Source: Aradus depressus
Lineage: Eukaryota > Arthropoda > Insecta > Hemiptera > Aradidae
NCBI GenBank assembly: GCA_963662175.1
Contig: OY759222.1
Location: 9,111,222 to 9,175,221, forward strand
DNA: 64,000 nucleotides
Direction: 5' to 3'
Program-made: the position numbers and the translations under genes
Notes under the pieces: model-generated
What the model saw: only the letters and a program-made list of their open reading frames with translations
What the model was told of the DNA's origin: nothing
Databases searched by the model: none
Part shown: in pieces, positions 11,785 to 26,200 of the stretch
Layout: every line of letters begins with the position of its first letter
Numbering within the stretch: position 1 is the first letter of the stretch

Positions 11785-12215
11785 GACCATGTCATCATCA
11801 TAGGCGCTACAGCCCGTCAAGAGCCTTGGCCTCCTCCAGGAAATGTCCCCATGCAGCTCTGTCCTGGGCCAGTCTCCACCAGCCCACCGCACCAAACCGT
11901 CTTGCGTCTCTGTTCAAGGTCTCCAGCCATCTTCTTCTGGGTCGTCCCACTCTTCTCCTACCCTCCGGTGTCACATTAACGAGTTTCCTGGGTATAAGGT
12001 CCCTCGTCCATCTGTCTTACATGTCCAGCCCAACGGAGTCTGGCAACTCTAATCCAGTGCGACAATTTTGGCTCTGTATAGAGTGCGTACAACTCCTGGT
12101 TGTATCGGATGCGTCAGACGCCCTCCTCCTGGGTGGGACCGAGAATCCTGCGGAATATTCTCCTATCGAAGATGTCAAGACGCCGATAATCGTACTCCCG
12201 ACTCTCAAAAAAAAA
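11785..12215 (-). mobile_element. RTE-like non-LTR retrotransposon C-terminal remnant
   Basis: Broken - strand frames contain RIFRRILGPTQEEGV, RWAGHVRQMDEG, EGRRRVGRPRRRWLE and WWRLAQDRAAWGHFLEEAKA, the usual C-terminal series of insect endonuclease/reverse transcriptases. There are frameshifts and a stop, so it is dead. It may be the same family as the fragment at 3.2-3.5 kb. Confidence 0.85.
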
Positions 12216-12239
12216 AATTTCTGTTTACATTCAAACATT

Positions 12240-14020
12240 TAAGTTAATTTTAGAAGCAATTGACACAAACGAAAGAAACAGTTCATAATATGTGCAAACA
12301 ATATCTGAAAAATTGAGCATATTGTCGAAACCATTGATACGATTGGTAGATCTTGAGACCTCATCGAGATGAACATTGCATTTTTAAGGGTAGTAAAATC
12401 GAAACCTGCCCTTATCTCGGATACGATTTTTCGACCCTATCAATACTGCTTAACTTACTTTGAATAAATCTTCGAGATTATGAATCCGGACAGATTTTCG
12501 ATTACAATTGTTTCCCTCTCAACTGTCTGGACATTGGTCCTGAGAACTATGACACCGTCGGATAAGAGGGAGTATACAATTTAACAAGGGACTTGAACAA
12601 AATATCTTTTAGACCATAAAAAAAAAAATTTTTTTGCAAAATAAAATAGGTACAATTAAAAAAATTTAATTTTCTTTTGGTTTTTGCTGTTTTAAGTTGA
12701 GGTCGCATAGTGCCACCATTTCTCAAGCATGATAATGCTAAGTACGGACTTTAACGCCGATCTGCTGGGTTAACCGACGTCCAATGCAACTTTAGTTATG
12801 TAACCTGTTATGCCTCTTTGTTTCTTCTGCAATTCTTTACCGCACTCTCCTTTCCTCCTATTTCCTTCTTACAATTACTAATTTTGGTATACTTCTCTAT
12901 TCTGCCAATCGCATTAAGTTTTTCTTCGATGTACAGAAAGGTTTTCTTCCTCTTTCGTTTCCATCGCGACACGCACATTGAACAACTAATATTAATTCAA
13001 GTATGTTAGGAAAGAACTAGGTGAAAGCTAAAGTGCATCAGAAAGGAATATGAGAAAGCAAATGGAGTTATTGGAACAACTGGAAACAAAAGATGTCGAG
13101 ACACGAGACAGTGTTGCGAAAATATTGATGACGGCGAAAGTCTAGGAACTGATAACGGAAAACTGTGTTTCCGCAAAAATACAGACTTGACATAATTGGT
13201 TATTAAAAAATTAGGCTGGTTCTTTATTGTTCTTTATGTTAAAGTTTTTTATTTATTTTTACAAAATTACTAATTCCTTGATTTTTTCCTAAAACTTAAC
13301 AAATTATCAGAAATCAAACCAAATATAACATACAAAACAATGGAACTAAATGTAACAAAAATATTTTAAACATATAATAAAAATATTTAAATTAAAATAA
13401 CATAAAAAAGTAATAATTAAAATAAATAGTATTCAGAAAATTCCTAAGAAATAAATTAAAAATACAGTAATATAAAAATAACCATATATATATAAAAAAT
13501 AGTAATATGATACAAAATTATAATAAATCAAAGCAATTCAGTCGAAATGTTAGACTGGGAAAAATAAGATAAATTGATTGGAAACAAATATCGATCCAAA
13601 GGTCTGGGACGAAGAAAAAACAAACATAAATAACAAAATATATGAACAAAACACAGGCATGAATTTAAAAACATATTATTGATAATAAATTACTATAATT
13701 GCATAAAACAATTAATAAAACTTCATTAATTTACATTTTATAGAAGATGGGCTTGCTGCGCGAAACGTTTAAATAATAAAAATACATATTTTAATAAAGT
13801 GGGAGAACAAAGAGTTATAACAAAAAATACAACTTAATTTCTAGATTTTCCTTGAAATTTTTTAGACTAAAATGCCCTGGTAATTCCCGGTTCCTGGACA
13901 CCCTGATCCCAAACTATAGATTAGCTGCTGAAGACTCGTTCGACCGAAGCAATTTGGCATACATGTGAATAAACTGTCCTTTACATTATTTTGGAAGAAA
14001 AAAAAAAAAAAAAAAAAAAT
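12240..14020. other. unannotated AT-rich stretch downstream of CK1 alpha
   Basis: Should include the CK1 alpha 3' UTR just below 14025, where a T/A homopolymer of about 20 bp lies at 13998-14019. No other gene recognised. Confidence 0.5.
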
Positions 14021-14024
14021 CAAC

Positions 14025-14297
14025 TCACTGACCCTGGGCGGTGGGGAGGGGCTGCTGGGCCGGGGGTGGCTGAGCCCCACCCCTTGCACCCGCCCCCGCC
14101 TGACCCGAACTGCTACTACCCCCACCTACAGCTGCCTTCTGTTTGAGCAGGGACCAGTCGAAGGTGTAGTCATACTGGTGGTTGAGGGTTCGGAACAGGA
14201 TGGAGAAGAGTTGACGAAGGTAGGTGTAGTCAGGTTGTTCCTCGAACCTCAGCCCGCGGCAGTAGTTCAGGTACATGGCAAACTCTGCCGGGAAACC
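14025..14297 (-). CDS. CSNK1A1: CK1 alpha coding exon 6 (C terminus)
   Basis: Encodes [20 protein letters not shown], the conserved [13 protein letters not shown] block and a low-complexity Gly/Ser/Gln/Pro tail, ending at a TGA at 14027-14025. The tail is very GC-rich compared with its surroundings. A possible donor (CAG|GTCAGT) overlaps the stop, so an alternative isoform that splices onward is possible. The first reading, with a stop here, gives a normal family length. Confidence 0.9.
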   Translation of the reverse strand, partial: GFPAEFAMYLNYCRGLRFEEQPDYTYLRQLFSILFRTLNHQYDYTFDWSLLKQKAAVGGGSSSSGQAGAGARGGAQPPPAQQPLPTAQGQ

Positions 14298-17200
14298 CTG
14301 AAAAATGATAAATAATGCTATTACAGAAAGTTGGCATTGGGTTTAAGACAATGAAAAGCAAGTTTTGAGTATTTTTAAAACTATCAGCCAAATAAAACTA
14401 AAATTAATTTTTTAAAATGAAACTAGCGAGTTACCGGGCGTTGCTCTAACGGACACCTCTAGATAGCGAATAATAAATAATCTATTAACGGACAAAATTT
14501 CTATGGTCCCGACAGCAGACCACTCAAATCAATGCTTAGTTTATGAGAACTGACATTATTGCAGAGATATTGTGAAATAATTCAAATGAACTTGAATGAA
14601 ATAAAACTCGTTTATTTGTGGTATTGTCTAATTTCACAGAAATATATACAAGGGAGTACTTTCGGTATTTCTACCATCCTCAGCCCTATATATAAGACTG
14701 TCTTATCTCTTATGCTTTTGGCTGAGGATGGTAAAAATACCGAAAGTACTCCCTTGTATATATATTCTGTGAAATTAGACAATACCACAAATAAACTAGT
14801 TTTATTTCATTCAAATGCTTATTTTACCTCCCTTAACGGACAACGGACAGCCTTAAACGGTCCCATGCAAAAAATCTACCTCCCGAAAGCGGTCAGCAGG
14901 CTCTTGGTTTCTTGGAACACAGTGAGGCACGTCTAGGGAGGAGTTCAGGGAAATGATTAAACAATAACAAATACGTTTTCTAAACTTCCCAATAATTATA
15001 GAATTTCCTTGTTTTGTTTTCTTTCGCATGATTTTATTCAGTTTGCTTCCACCATACCTCAAAACAGAACTCGGCTAACGCTCAAAAATAAAATAGAAGT
15101 AATTAAAGTTTATAATCGAGAAAAGCCCAGCGTCAGGGACTTAGCGGCAACGTTTAAGGCGGGAAAGACGCAGATCGCGACCATTTTAAAAGAAAATAAT
15201 GAACTTTTACTAAAACGGCAGGAACATGGAAATGAAGAAACCAAAACGGCTTTCACAAAAAAACACGGTAAGGGTTTTGAAATTGATCGCCATTGTTTCG
15301 AATGGTTTTGCCGAGTAAAAGCCAAAATTCTCCGTTTCTGGCTCTATGATACAGGAAAAGGCATCGGAAGTCGCCGAAATGTTGGGGATTTTAAATTTCA
15401 AAGCGTCAAATGGTTGGCTCGAAAAATGTAGAAAACGACATAATGATAAAGAACAAAAACGGTAGACCCGACAATGTTCTATTAATTTTACGCAGAATCG
15501 ACAGAAGGGAAAGAGGGAATTAGAAGTCAAAAACTCATATAACTGCCGTTGCAATGAACCTATTGACACAAAATTTCGTATGTAAATAAATTCAAAACCT
15601 CATAAGGACAACACCTATATAAGTCAACTATTAATTTTTAGGCTAAACGGTCGATTGGTTAAGGAGAGAGAGCAAAAACGTTAATAAGAAATTCGATCTG
15701 GTGAAGTACATTGTCGATGATTTGATTAATTTTTTTAGTAATCTGGAACTTTAATGTTAAGAGTCAGAAGGTTGGGATTAAACCGCACCTTATTCACCTG
15801 TCAGACAGCATTCATTGTTGATACATATGTTACCGCGGCAGATGTTTTAACAATGAGTATACTTTGGATGTGGTTTAAATATAACCAGGCTCAACAATTT
15901 TCAAGTTCTAACTTATAAAAGCACAGACATTTTACAAACAATTAAAATTCATAACGAGGAAAATCTTAGAGGATAAAACAAGACGGGAAATTGAAAAAAC
16001 ATATGATTCTTACCTTACATAATACTTCAACAGGTGTTGACATTTTCTTTTCACTGATTTTTTCATATTTCTGTTTCTTATTAGCTGCCTGAAAAAGAGA
16101 AACAATTTGAATTTTGGGACATGAGATCAGATCCTTAAATGTAACCATCCTTAGCTCGCTTGCATCCCTCTGACCGTAATGGTATTAGGAGAGTACAGCT
16201 TTGAGAAATGTTGAAGGTGTTATTTTTCATACCAGATTAGCAATAGTAGATAAACTTAGTACTAGTGTTATTTTCGGGACATATTTCTGAATAGAAAATT
16301 GTATAGAGATTGATTTTTGTAGGTCGACTTCACAGCAAGGGTAGAACATACAAGCGATGATCAAAAACTTCCAGGCGAGCCAACGGAGCGTTGGAGAGCG
16401 GTACGATTGGCATCATTAGTTGTTGTGACTCTTCCTGAGCTCAGCTGTTTTTGTAGAATTTCTATAACCTAATTTGTTGTGAAGTAACAGACGTTTTTGT
16501 TAAACACGGTTTTCGTGTTTGGCTATTTTGTGATGTTTTGTCAAATGAATCAATAAAAGCAAGGTGTGTGTCAAGTTTTGTGTGAAGTTAGGTAAAACGT
16601 TTACAGAAACTTTTGAGATGTTGCAAGAGGCTTTTGGGGATGAATGTCTGAGTCGATCACGGCGTCATGAGTGGTAGATGAGGTTCGAAGAAGGCCGGAT
16701 ATCGTCAGAAGACCATCCTCGTTCAGGACGCCCATCAACATCGACTGACGACGATTATGTTGCCAGAGTGGACGTTTTCGGGCATTCAAATCGTCGACCA
16801 TCCGTGAAATGACAGAGGAATGTAACATTTCATTTGGCTCATGTCAAGAAATTCAACTGAACAACTGGAGATGCGCCGAGTGGCGTCAATGTTTGTCCCG
16901 AGACTGCATCGCTCATTCGCGATTAATGCCCAAAAACGCCATGGCTGTCATCTCCCAGCCCTCGCACTCACCAGACCTGGCTCCTGCGGACTTTTTCCTG
17001 TTTTATAAACTCAACAGACCCTTAAAAAGACAGAGATTTCACTGATCTGACGAAATTAAAGAAAAATCGCCGGAGCTGAACAGCATTTCAGAAGATGAGT
17101 TTCAGGGTCCTTCCAGCAGTGGAAACGGCGGTGGGAAAAATGTACAGCTTCTCAAGAGGAGTACTTTGAGGGGACAAAGTCCAACTGGAACTTTTTGATC

Positions 17201-20200
17201 AGCCCTCGTATGTGCTTCGTGGGTGTACACCTTGTCTCTTTGACAGCCTTATTAGCATATCCTGTTCTCCATTTAGTTTCCTTTTATGTCTGCATTTGTT
17301 TTGACCCATTCGAAGTGTACTGAAAAATATTGAGTAACACCATAGGAGGTCCATAGAAATATATACTATGTAGGAGTCAAGGACAGTCCACCTGTGACAG
17401 ATGTGGAGAAGACAACTCCTGTGAGATTCCACATTATTGGTAAAGATATGATCATAGAGGAGGATTTTAGAAGATTGGACCACGGGAACATTCTCAGATT
17501 TGTTAAGGAATCTGGCAGACTGGGTCCTTCATGAAGGGCTTGGTTTTTGTTGTATAAACTACGTAACAAGGTAAGGTGGAAGCTTGGCGTTTCCAGGGAA
17601 TGAAAAAGATAAGAGCATTGGATGCTTAGATCCCTAGGTGCAAAGCACAAGCCCACCGTATATATTATTACGTCCATAGAAAAACAAAAATATAGCTGTC
17701 ATATATTTACCTTGAGGCCTTGCCAGGGGAGACTTCCACGATTGAAATACATCATCACGTATCCTAAGGACTCCATATCATCTCTTCGACTGAGAAAACA
17801 AATAAACATAGTAATAACAACAACAAAATCAGGCACTTGAATGTAAAATAATATTTAAATGAGATCCCAAGATATTGTTGGAAACAAATAATTTGGTTTA
17901 ATGATTTGAAAAATATGAGATGGCACTATGCCAGCCAATGTTCTCTGAATAGACAAAGGGTGAAAAGTGCATATTCCTAAACAAATCGGGCAATGACTTC
18001 TAAATGCAGCCAATGAATATTTAGGAAAAAAAACTATCTCAGAGGTTTTTTTTTTCAGAAGTTTCAGGAGATTTATTATATTTAATTTAATTTCCCCCAA
18101 TTTAAGTGATTTAAAAACGGATATTGGGTCGCAAGTGCTCGTTCCTGATCTATCTGAACTCTGTCTGGAATAGGGATGAGCATCCATGTTTGTCGTAAAA
18201 TGTAATATCTTAAAACACCTGCTCCGCTCAACGATTGGAATTAGACTGGCAATGGTAGGAACCTTTACCTGAGGTCTCCTCGCAACGGTCCCTCTCCTCG
18301 AACCCTACCCGGGAGCCCCCACAAGCGACAACAAACATCACTCTCATTACTTTAGCGACAGACCTCGTAAATGTTAAACAACTTCTTTGTTTTTATTTAT
18401 ATATCCAATATATCGACACAAATTGCAAAAATGTAATCGGACATACTAAAAAAATGCTACAGACTAAACTCAAAGAAGAAATCAGTTTACACAATAAATA
18501 GTAACCATGAAATGTTTATATGATTTGTTTATTACCTCTGTTCAATGCCCAAATGAGCATTAATAGAGGCATAACGAGCAGTGCCTGTCAGGTTCTTATC
18601 CTCTCTGTACGAGATGTGCATCCGGGTCCTCGAGTCACGGTACTTCTTGGCCAGTCCAAAGTCTATGAGATACAACTTGTTACAGTAGCGTCCAATTCCC
18701 ATGAGGAAATTGTCCGGCTTTATATCTCGATGGATGAATGACTTCGTATGGACAAATTCAATGAGTTTTATCATCTGATCAGCGAGCATCAAGACTGTTT
18801 TGATGGTGAATCGTCGTGAACAGAAGTTGAACAAGTCCTCTAGTGATGGTCCTAGCAGTTCCATCACTAGGACATTGTACTCGCGCTCTGTCCCGTACCA
18901 TCTGAAACAGGTTACAATATTAATGCACTTTCATAACATGAACATTTACAAAAAAAAACAAAAAAAAAAGTGCATCAGTAGCAACTTGCTACCTAGAACT
19001 ACCTCAAATGTCACTAGTTTTACTTATTTATTCACTAGTTAGTTATTATGACTCATGCCCGGGTTTTAACTACGAGGTCATATCGCTTAACGTCCCATTC
19101 GAAGGACGGCGTGCTTAAGTTTATCTTACCTCCCAGATAAAATAAACTAAGGGCCTCGGCCGGGTTTTGAACCCACGATCTTGAGCTCAGAAGGCAAGCG
19201 CGCATACCACTGAGCTACTGGCGGCCTCCTTTATTCACTAGTTATCAACAGAAACAACATGCGGCAATACAAAATCGCGTGAAATATAGCTTAATTTTCT
19301 AACGCTATTGTATCGAAGTGTTAAGAGGGAGGGGAAGAGATTTTCAACCTTTTTTTTTTCTCCCCTCTTATGACACTTTTGAGCAGAGGAAAATTGAGAG
19401 GTTTTTTAATATAATGATAAAACTAATGATAATTTAAATAAATGTAAATTTCATTATTAATTATTATTAATAGATATGAATAATAAGACAACTAAAGGGT
19501 CGAATAATAGTAAATAGTTAATCAAAAATAATATTAATCAGTTATTGTGACTCATGCCCGGGCATTAACTATGAGGCCATATCGCCTACTAGCCGAGCGC
19601 ACTTTTATCGAACTGGTGGACATGAGCCCGACTCTACTGTGGGAGTCCTAAATTTTACCTATTTAGGTTTGTTTACCCAGGTTAGGGGTCATTAATGAGT
19701 GTCTAATATAGTCCAGGTTCGGGACCATCGTTTAAATTGCCATCCGAAGGACGGCGTGCTCCAGGTTTTTTTCACTTTCTAGATAAAAAAAACTAAAGGG
19801 CCTTGGCCGAGTTTCGAATCAGCGATCTTGAGCACAGTAACAAGCACATCTTTGAGCTTATACACATATTACAAAAAATTATTTTATGTATGACTTTCAT
19901 TCAAAATTTCTTATATGCTTCACCTTCTTTTTGTCTGAAAATCATATACATACCTATATATAAAACGTTCTACTTTTTATAAGGGCCGTGCTTTTCCCGT
20001 ATATCAACTTTTTTTTATTAAAAATTAAATTTTCTCCAAAATATTTCAGTTTGTCGACAACAGTCAGAGCCACACTGGAGATATATGAGATTGAAAGTGT
20101 TATTTGTTGCTATTTTATTAATTTTTCTACGTTGCACCAATTGCTGTAGTTATTAACGACGGGCCATTTACAGGTAGGCCACCACTATTCACAACAAACT

Positions 20201-23200
20201 TTCTCTTTTTCTCGCTATTGAACTGAGAGACGTGCGAGTGGCGGTCAATATATAAAACAAAAGAAGGACAGTACAATATTGGAGATTGTCCAATACAGTA
20301 TGACGTTCTATATTGTCAATGACTTTCTCTGCTGGCGCCATCTTCTCTTCAATGGCCCCCACGACCAACTTCTCAATTACAGGGCTCAACTAGCACAAAG
20401 GATTGGCACACTGTCAAACTTTATTGACTGTCTGCTCACCCGAATAATTATGAATTATTAGAAGTCTCATCAAATAGCCTGTCAAGATCAACTATAGAAG
20501 TGAGGCAACATTAGTAGAGTGGATTATTATAGTCAAATGTAAATAAACAAAAAAAGTCGTCTGTAAATTGTACTTTCCCTTTCTATCTAGCCCATTTGGC
20601 TGATAAAGAAAAGGTAACACAAAAGCTGTTATAACTGACGTTGTAATGAATGTATTGACACCATAAGACGACAGCTATTAATTCTAAGCTGAATTGGCAG
20701 AAGGCGAAGGGGGGGGCTCTATTCAAAAATCCAATTAACTGCTGATGTAATGAATGTATCGACAAAAGCATTTATATTTATATTCAAAACCCCATAAGGA
20801 CATTACATATTAATTTTGGCTAGGATTTAAACGCATAATAAAAAAAAAAAAGCAGCTTACCAAGTAAGAAAGGTTAACTACACAGTACAAAATGATAAAT
20901 GCACAGTAAAATGCAACACTGTAAATACAATTTTAACCCAATAACTAAAAATGTATTGCCCTAGTAAGTTAATCCAATAACACGGTTAATAAGGCTCAAT
21001 AGGGAATTTCAGAACACTCGGCAAACAATTTGAATGTCGATTAAAAAAGAATGAAATACTAAGATTTAAAATGCACAGTACAAAATTGCAGTTTACCGAG
21101 TAAATCCAGTTGATGTATCCCAAGAAATAAAATGTTGACCCTCCCGTCGGCTCCATGGGGGAGCATAAAAAAATATCTAAGACTTTTTACTCTGCCTTTA
21201 TTTTTTTTACTATTCGTTAATATATCCTTTTAACTGGGCGTTTATTTTGTTTACCAAACGTTAAATATTATTCTACTAGCATTTAATTTATTTACTGTTT
21301 TTATATACTTCTTACCATGAGTTTTTTTTTTTTACAATTCGTTTACTGGTTCAACAGTGTTATAAATTTATTACTCTGAATTTTTTTTTTTTTTGGCCTT
21401 ACGTTCGATGCATATTAGCCATGGCACTGTGTTATCTAATTATTTACGACATCCATGGCCCCGGGAGGGAGGTTCTATCTACGAAACGGACGGGATTCGA
21501 ACCCGCAAACCATGGTGAGACCATTCGACCAAAGCCCTACGCTCTAACCCGCACGGCCACCATGGCTTTGGATCATTTCTGTAGTAGTTACTCTGAATTT
21601 AATGTTGTAAATGTTGATTTACATATGTTAATTTCCTAACTATGAATAATATGTTTTCTACTGAACTTTAATTACTATGTACAACTTTTTGCTACTGAGC
21701 ATATAATTTTCATCGATTGCGAGATGTACCACGATCTACAGTAGTCTGTGAGATAAACATAGACAAGCAGATCCCATTTATTACGTGTCTCTCTAAATAA
21801 TGTTCATGGTGTTGCGGTTAACCTAGGCTGCTATAAATACAGAGAAGAGCCCCAAAGTGACCTCGCCGGAGACTCACCTTCTCTGTCGACAACACTATGT
21901 ATCTATTGTCAAACAGTAGGAAGGCTAAACAGAGACGAAATGCGGGCCGCAACTCAATATGCAACAGAGCGACCCGAAATATATTAACATTGGCTAACCA
22001 GAACAGGATTGTTACTGTTGCTAATTCTGGTTAAAATATCTCGAATCTGAAACATCAAGTACAATTGGACCCAGCGAACTGTAAAGAACGCGAACTATAA
22101 TTAGACACCATAATAATAGAGTTATCAAATGAAACAAAAGGGTTTATAAGTTAGGTTAGATTTTATGATTCATGCCAGGGCTTTAACTTCGAGGTCATAT
22201 CGCCTACTACCAGAGCGCTCTTTCGTCACTCTGGTGGACATGAGCCCGACTCTACTATGGGAGTACTAAATTTTTATTCACCTAGGGTAGGGATCTTTAG
22301 CGAGTACCTGACATCCTACTGGCTCGGGAGCATCGCATAACGTCCCATCCGAAGGATGGCATGCTTAAGTTTATTTTACCTCCCAGATAAAATAAATTAA
22401 GGGGCCTCGGTCGGGTTTCGAACCCACGTTCTTGAGCTCAGAAGTCAAGCACGCATACCACTGAGCTACCGGCACACAGTGTGAAATTAATGAGTTTTGA
22501 TTTTGAAAAAATTCGAGCCCCCATTCAATTTTCGATCAATTTGGATGAAACTAGGTGCAAAATATTTGTGAAAGCTGGCTTTTTATCAGGTAACTGCGGG
22601 TTTAACAATCAAGGTATTATATGCCAATTGACAGCTGCCAAAACCCCGCGAAATTTTTTAAAAAATTTAATTTTGTTTGTATATGTTTTTGTTAATTGAT
22701 TTTTACAACTTACATGAATGTTTTTTGGGTCGCTGATTACGAATTCAATATTTATTTTAGCCAAAAGTGGTCCTAATGTTGTCATTTTGGCCTAAAGTGG
22801 TCCAAATTCAATATATTTTTGCCACTGGCATATAATACCTTGATTGTAAAACCTGCAGTTATCTGATAAAAAGCCAGCTTTCACAAACATGTTGCACCTA
22901 GTTTCATCCAAATTGATCAAAAATTGAGCGGAGGCTCGAATTTTGAAAATTAAAACTAGAAAATTTCACACTGTGCGGCGCCCTCTAAAAGGGTTTATAT
23001 ATATTTTTTTCAAATTATTGATCCATAGCCAGTTTATTAATTATATATAATTTTTGGGTTGTGTAAGGAGATTCTGAATATATATTTTTTCAAAGCTACA
23101 ATTCTCCAAATTATTTTTTGTTTTTTAGTATCTAAAATTGTTTTTCATACTATTAATACTCGTATACCCAACACCATAAGAAGTTCAACAACAATTCATT

Positions 23201-26200
23201 ACAAATTTATATTCACTTTGTATTCACCTAGGGTAGGGATCTATAACGAGTACCTGACATCGTGCAGACACGGGGCCATCGCTTAACGTAACATTCGAAG
23301 GACGGCGTGCTCAAGGTTTTTCACCTAAGGGCCTCTGCCGGGTTCTGAACCCGCGATCATGAGCTCAGTAGGAAAATAATATATATAATGCTTAAAATAA
23401 TCTCCAAAAAAAGGTCATATCGATATGAAACATAATGTATTGATAATTTACAAATCAATGCAACCTTCAAGAAGGTTACGTTTATGCTATCCATTGTTAT
23501 GTTTTATAAGTGGATTGTTCTTCAAGGGCATTAAAAATGTTCATTTGTACTGCGATATATCACAAAAGTCCCATTGCTACTCTCTATTGACCACTATCAT
23601 GAACACAAAAGTCCCACTGCTACTATCTACTGACCACTATCATGATCACAAAAGTCCCATTGCTACTCTCTATTGACCACTATCATGAACACAAAAGTCC
23701 CACTGCTACTATCTACTGACCACTATCATGATCACAAGAGTCCCACTGCTACTATCTACTGACCACTATCATGATCACAAAAGTCCCATTGCTACTCTCT
23801 ATTGACCACTATCATGAACACAAAAGTCCCACTGCTACTATCTACTGACCACTATCATGATCACAAGAGTCCCACTGCTACTATCTACTGACCACTATCA
23901 TGATCACAAAAGTCCCATTGCTACTCTCTATTGACCACTATCATGAACACAAAAGTCCCACTGCTACTATCTGCTGATGACTTCCATGACTGCTTCGTTT
24001 GTTCATTCCAATCATCTCTATATCGTTGGGAAATGCGTCTCCTATGTTAAGAGATTGGCCCGAGGCTGCGGGAAGTCAGATACTTGTTAAAGATCCCTAC
24101 CCTAGGTGAATAAACGTTGGTAGGCAAAATTTAGTATTCCCATAGTAGAGTCGGGCTCATGTCCACCAGGACGACGAATGAGCGCTCTGGTAGTAGGCTA
24201 TATGACCTCGTAGTTAAAGCCCGGGCATGAGTCATAATAACTTCCTCTTATATCGTACAGCTGGGGAAATAATATGTTACATTAATAAATCCCATTGGGT
24301 GATAATATCTTATATTATACGATGTATGAGGAAGTTAGTTATTATGATTATCGTATTATGATGTGGTTTAATTAAGCTTGGACCGAGACAACTATCTGCC
24401 ATCATCGAAAAATCAGACAATGTACATTTGAACCATTTTTTTGAACATGAGTCTTGACAGTCGTTTCTCTTTGCCCCAATAATATTATTAAGAGAACTTA
24501 TTGTTAGTAAAATATATAGAATCTAAATTACATGCGCCATTTAAAGAAAATGTTTTATTTTTAAATATAGATATGACTGCATAAAAGTCAAGGATCAAAA
24601 CACTTCATAATAGTATCTTATAAAAATATTATTACGTATTTTTTTTTCTCAATAGGTGTTGTTCGTATCATTATTTACTCAACTTGATACGAAGTAAATG
24701 AAAAAAGCCCATTGTTATGAAAATTTTTGTTAAAATAATGCGTAGATAGCATTATGTAATGTGATGTGACAATATAGGGTGTTTTAATTTAAATAGAATC
24801 AAACGATATGGCTGAGGGCGCTGGTAGCTCAGTGGTATGCATGCTTGCTTACTCAGTTATTTTATCTAGGAGGTAAAAAAACTTAAGCACGCCATCCTTC
24901 GGATTGGACGTTAAGCGATGGCCCCGAGCCTGAACAATTGTCAGGTACTCGTTAAACACCCATAATCTTAGATGAATAAAAATTTGGTGTAGGCAAAATT
25001 TAGGACTTCCACAGTAGAGTCGGGCCGGCTCATATCCCGCAGAGTGAAAAAAGAGCGCTCTGGTAGTAGGCGATATGTCCTTGTAGTTGAAGCCCGGGCA
25101 TGACTTATAATAAGTATTATTTCATTTATTTTGAGCCTCCCCCTTCTCTTTCTCATTTCCTCGGCTGAAAATTAATAGTCGCCTTACAGGGTTCTGGATA
25201 CACACAGAAAATTGTGTGTCGATACATTGATTTTATCGGGAGTTTTCGTGTTCGTTTTTTTTCAGTTTCAGGATCAGGAGGTAGAAAAACATGAAATTCT
25301 GTTGAAAACTCCGAATCTAATTTCTGACCGTATAAATAACTTCCCCTATACTTCGTATAGCTGGGGAAATATGTAGGGATATTTTAGTATTTTTGGCCCT
25401 ATTCAGGTGGTATAACTGATTTTGAGATTTGATTCCATTAAAGATCCCAAATAGCCTTATGGACGAACTTTTGTCGCATTTACCATCAGCAGACAATTAA
25501 CGTAGTCGACTCCCGTCTGCTTTAATTATTAATATTAATAATAATATTTTTTCCGAATATATAACTTTCTCTATACATCATACATCCTGAGAAGTAGAAA
25601 CAAGAGATTTTCCATTTTCTTGAGATATTTCTACAGTACAATTATCTCAAAATGTAATCTGAAAGGTTTTGAACTGTTATCAGCCGATATAAAGCTTTCA
25701 TTTGTAAGATCTCTAGTAGTGTTTCTTATAAATAACATTCTTGAGATGAACTTTCCGTGTTAAAACCATAAATAGAATTGTCAAAAACTATTATTATTAT
25801 CGTATTTATCGATAAGGTATCACTTCTATACTTTAGTTATATTTTTCAAGAGAGGGCGCCGGTAGCGGGTTCGAAACCCAATTGAGGCCCTTAGGTATTT
25901 TATCAAGGTGAAGAAATCTTGAGCAGGCCATCCTTGGGAACCTTAAACGATGGTCCCGAGCTTGTACGATGTCAAGTACTCGTTAAAGAATCCCAATAAT
26001 TAATTTTTTACTGTCAATAATATGTTTTCTACTGAACTTAAATTACCGTGCACAACTTTTTGCTACTGTGCCGAGTAAGAAAAGTTAATTACACGGTACA
26101 AAATGATAAATTCACAGTAAAATGCAACACTGTAAATACAATTTTAGTCCAATAGCTAAAAATGTATTGCCTATTAAGTTAATCCAATAACACGGTTAAT

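Noticed and set aside
11767..12242. Pro/Ser-rich + strand ORFs
   Set aside because: Antisense of an RTE-like retrotransposon end, which explains the composition.
13862..14315. ORFs on both strands across the poly(A/T) run near 14.0 kb
   Set aside because: They read through a homopolymer and the antisense of the CK1 alpha C-terminal exon.
23561..23985. CRISPR-like array
   Set aside because: The 43-bp units are contiguous with no unique spacers and the sequence is eukaryotic; it is a minisatellite.
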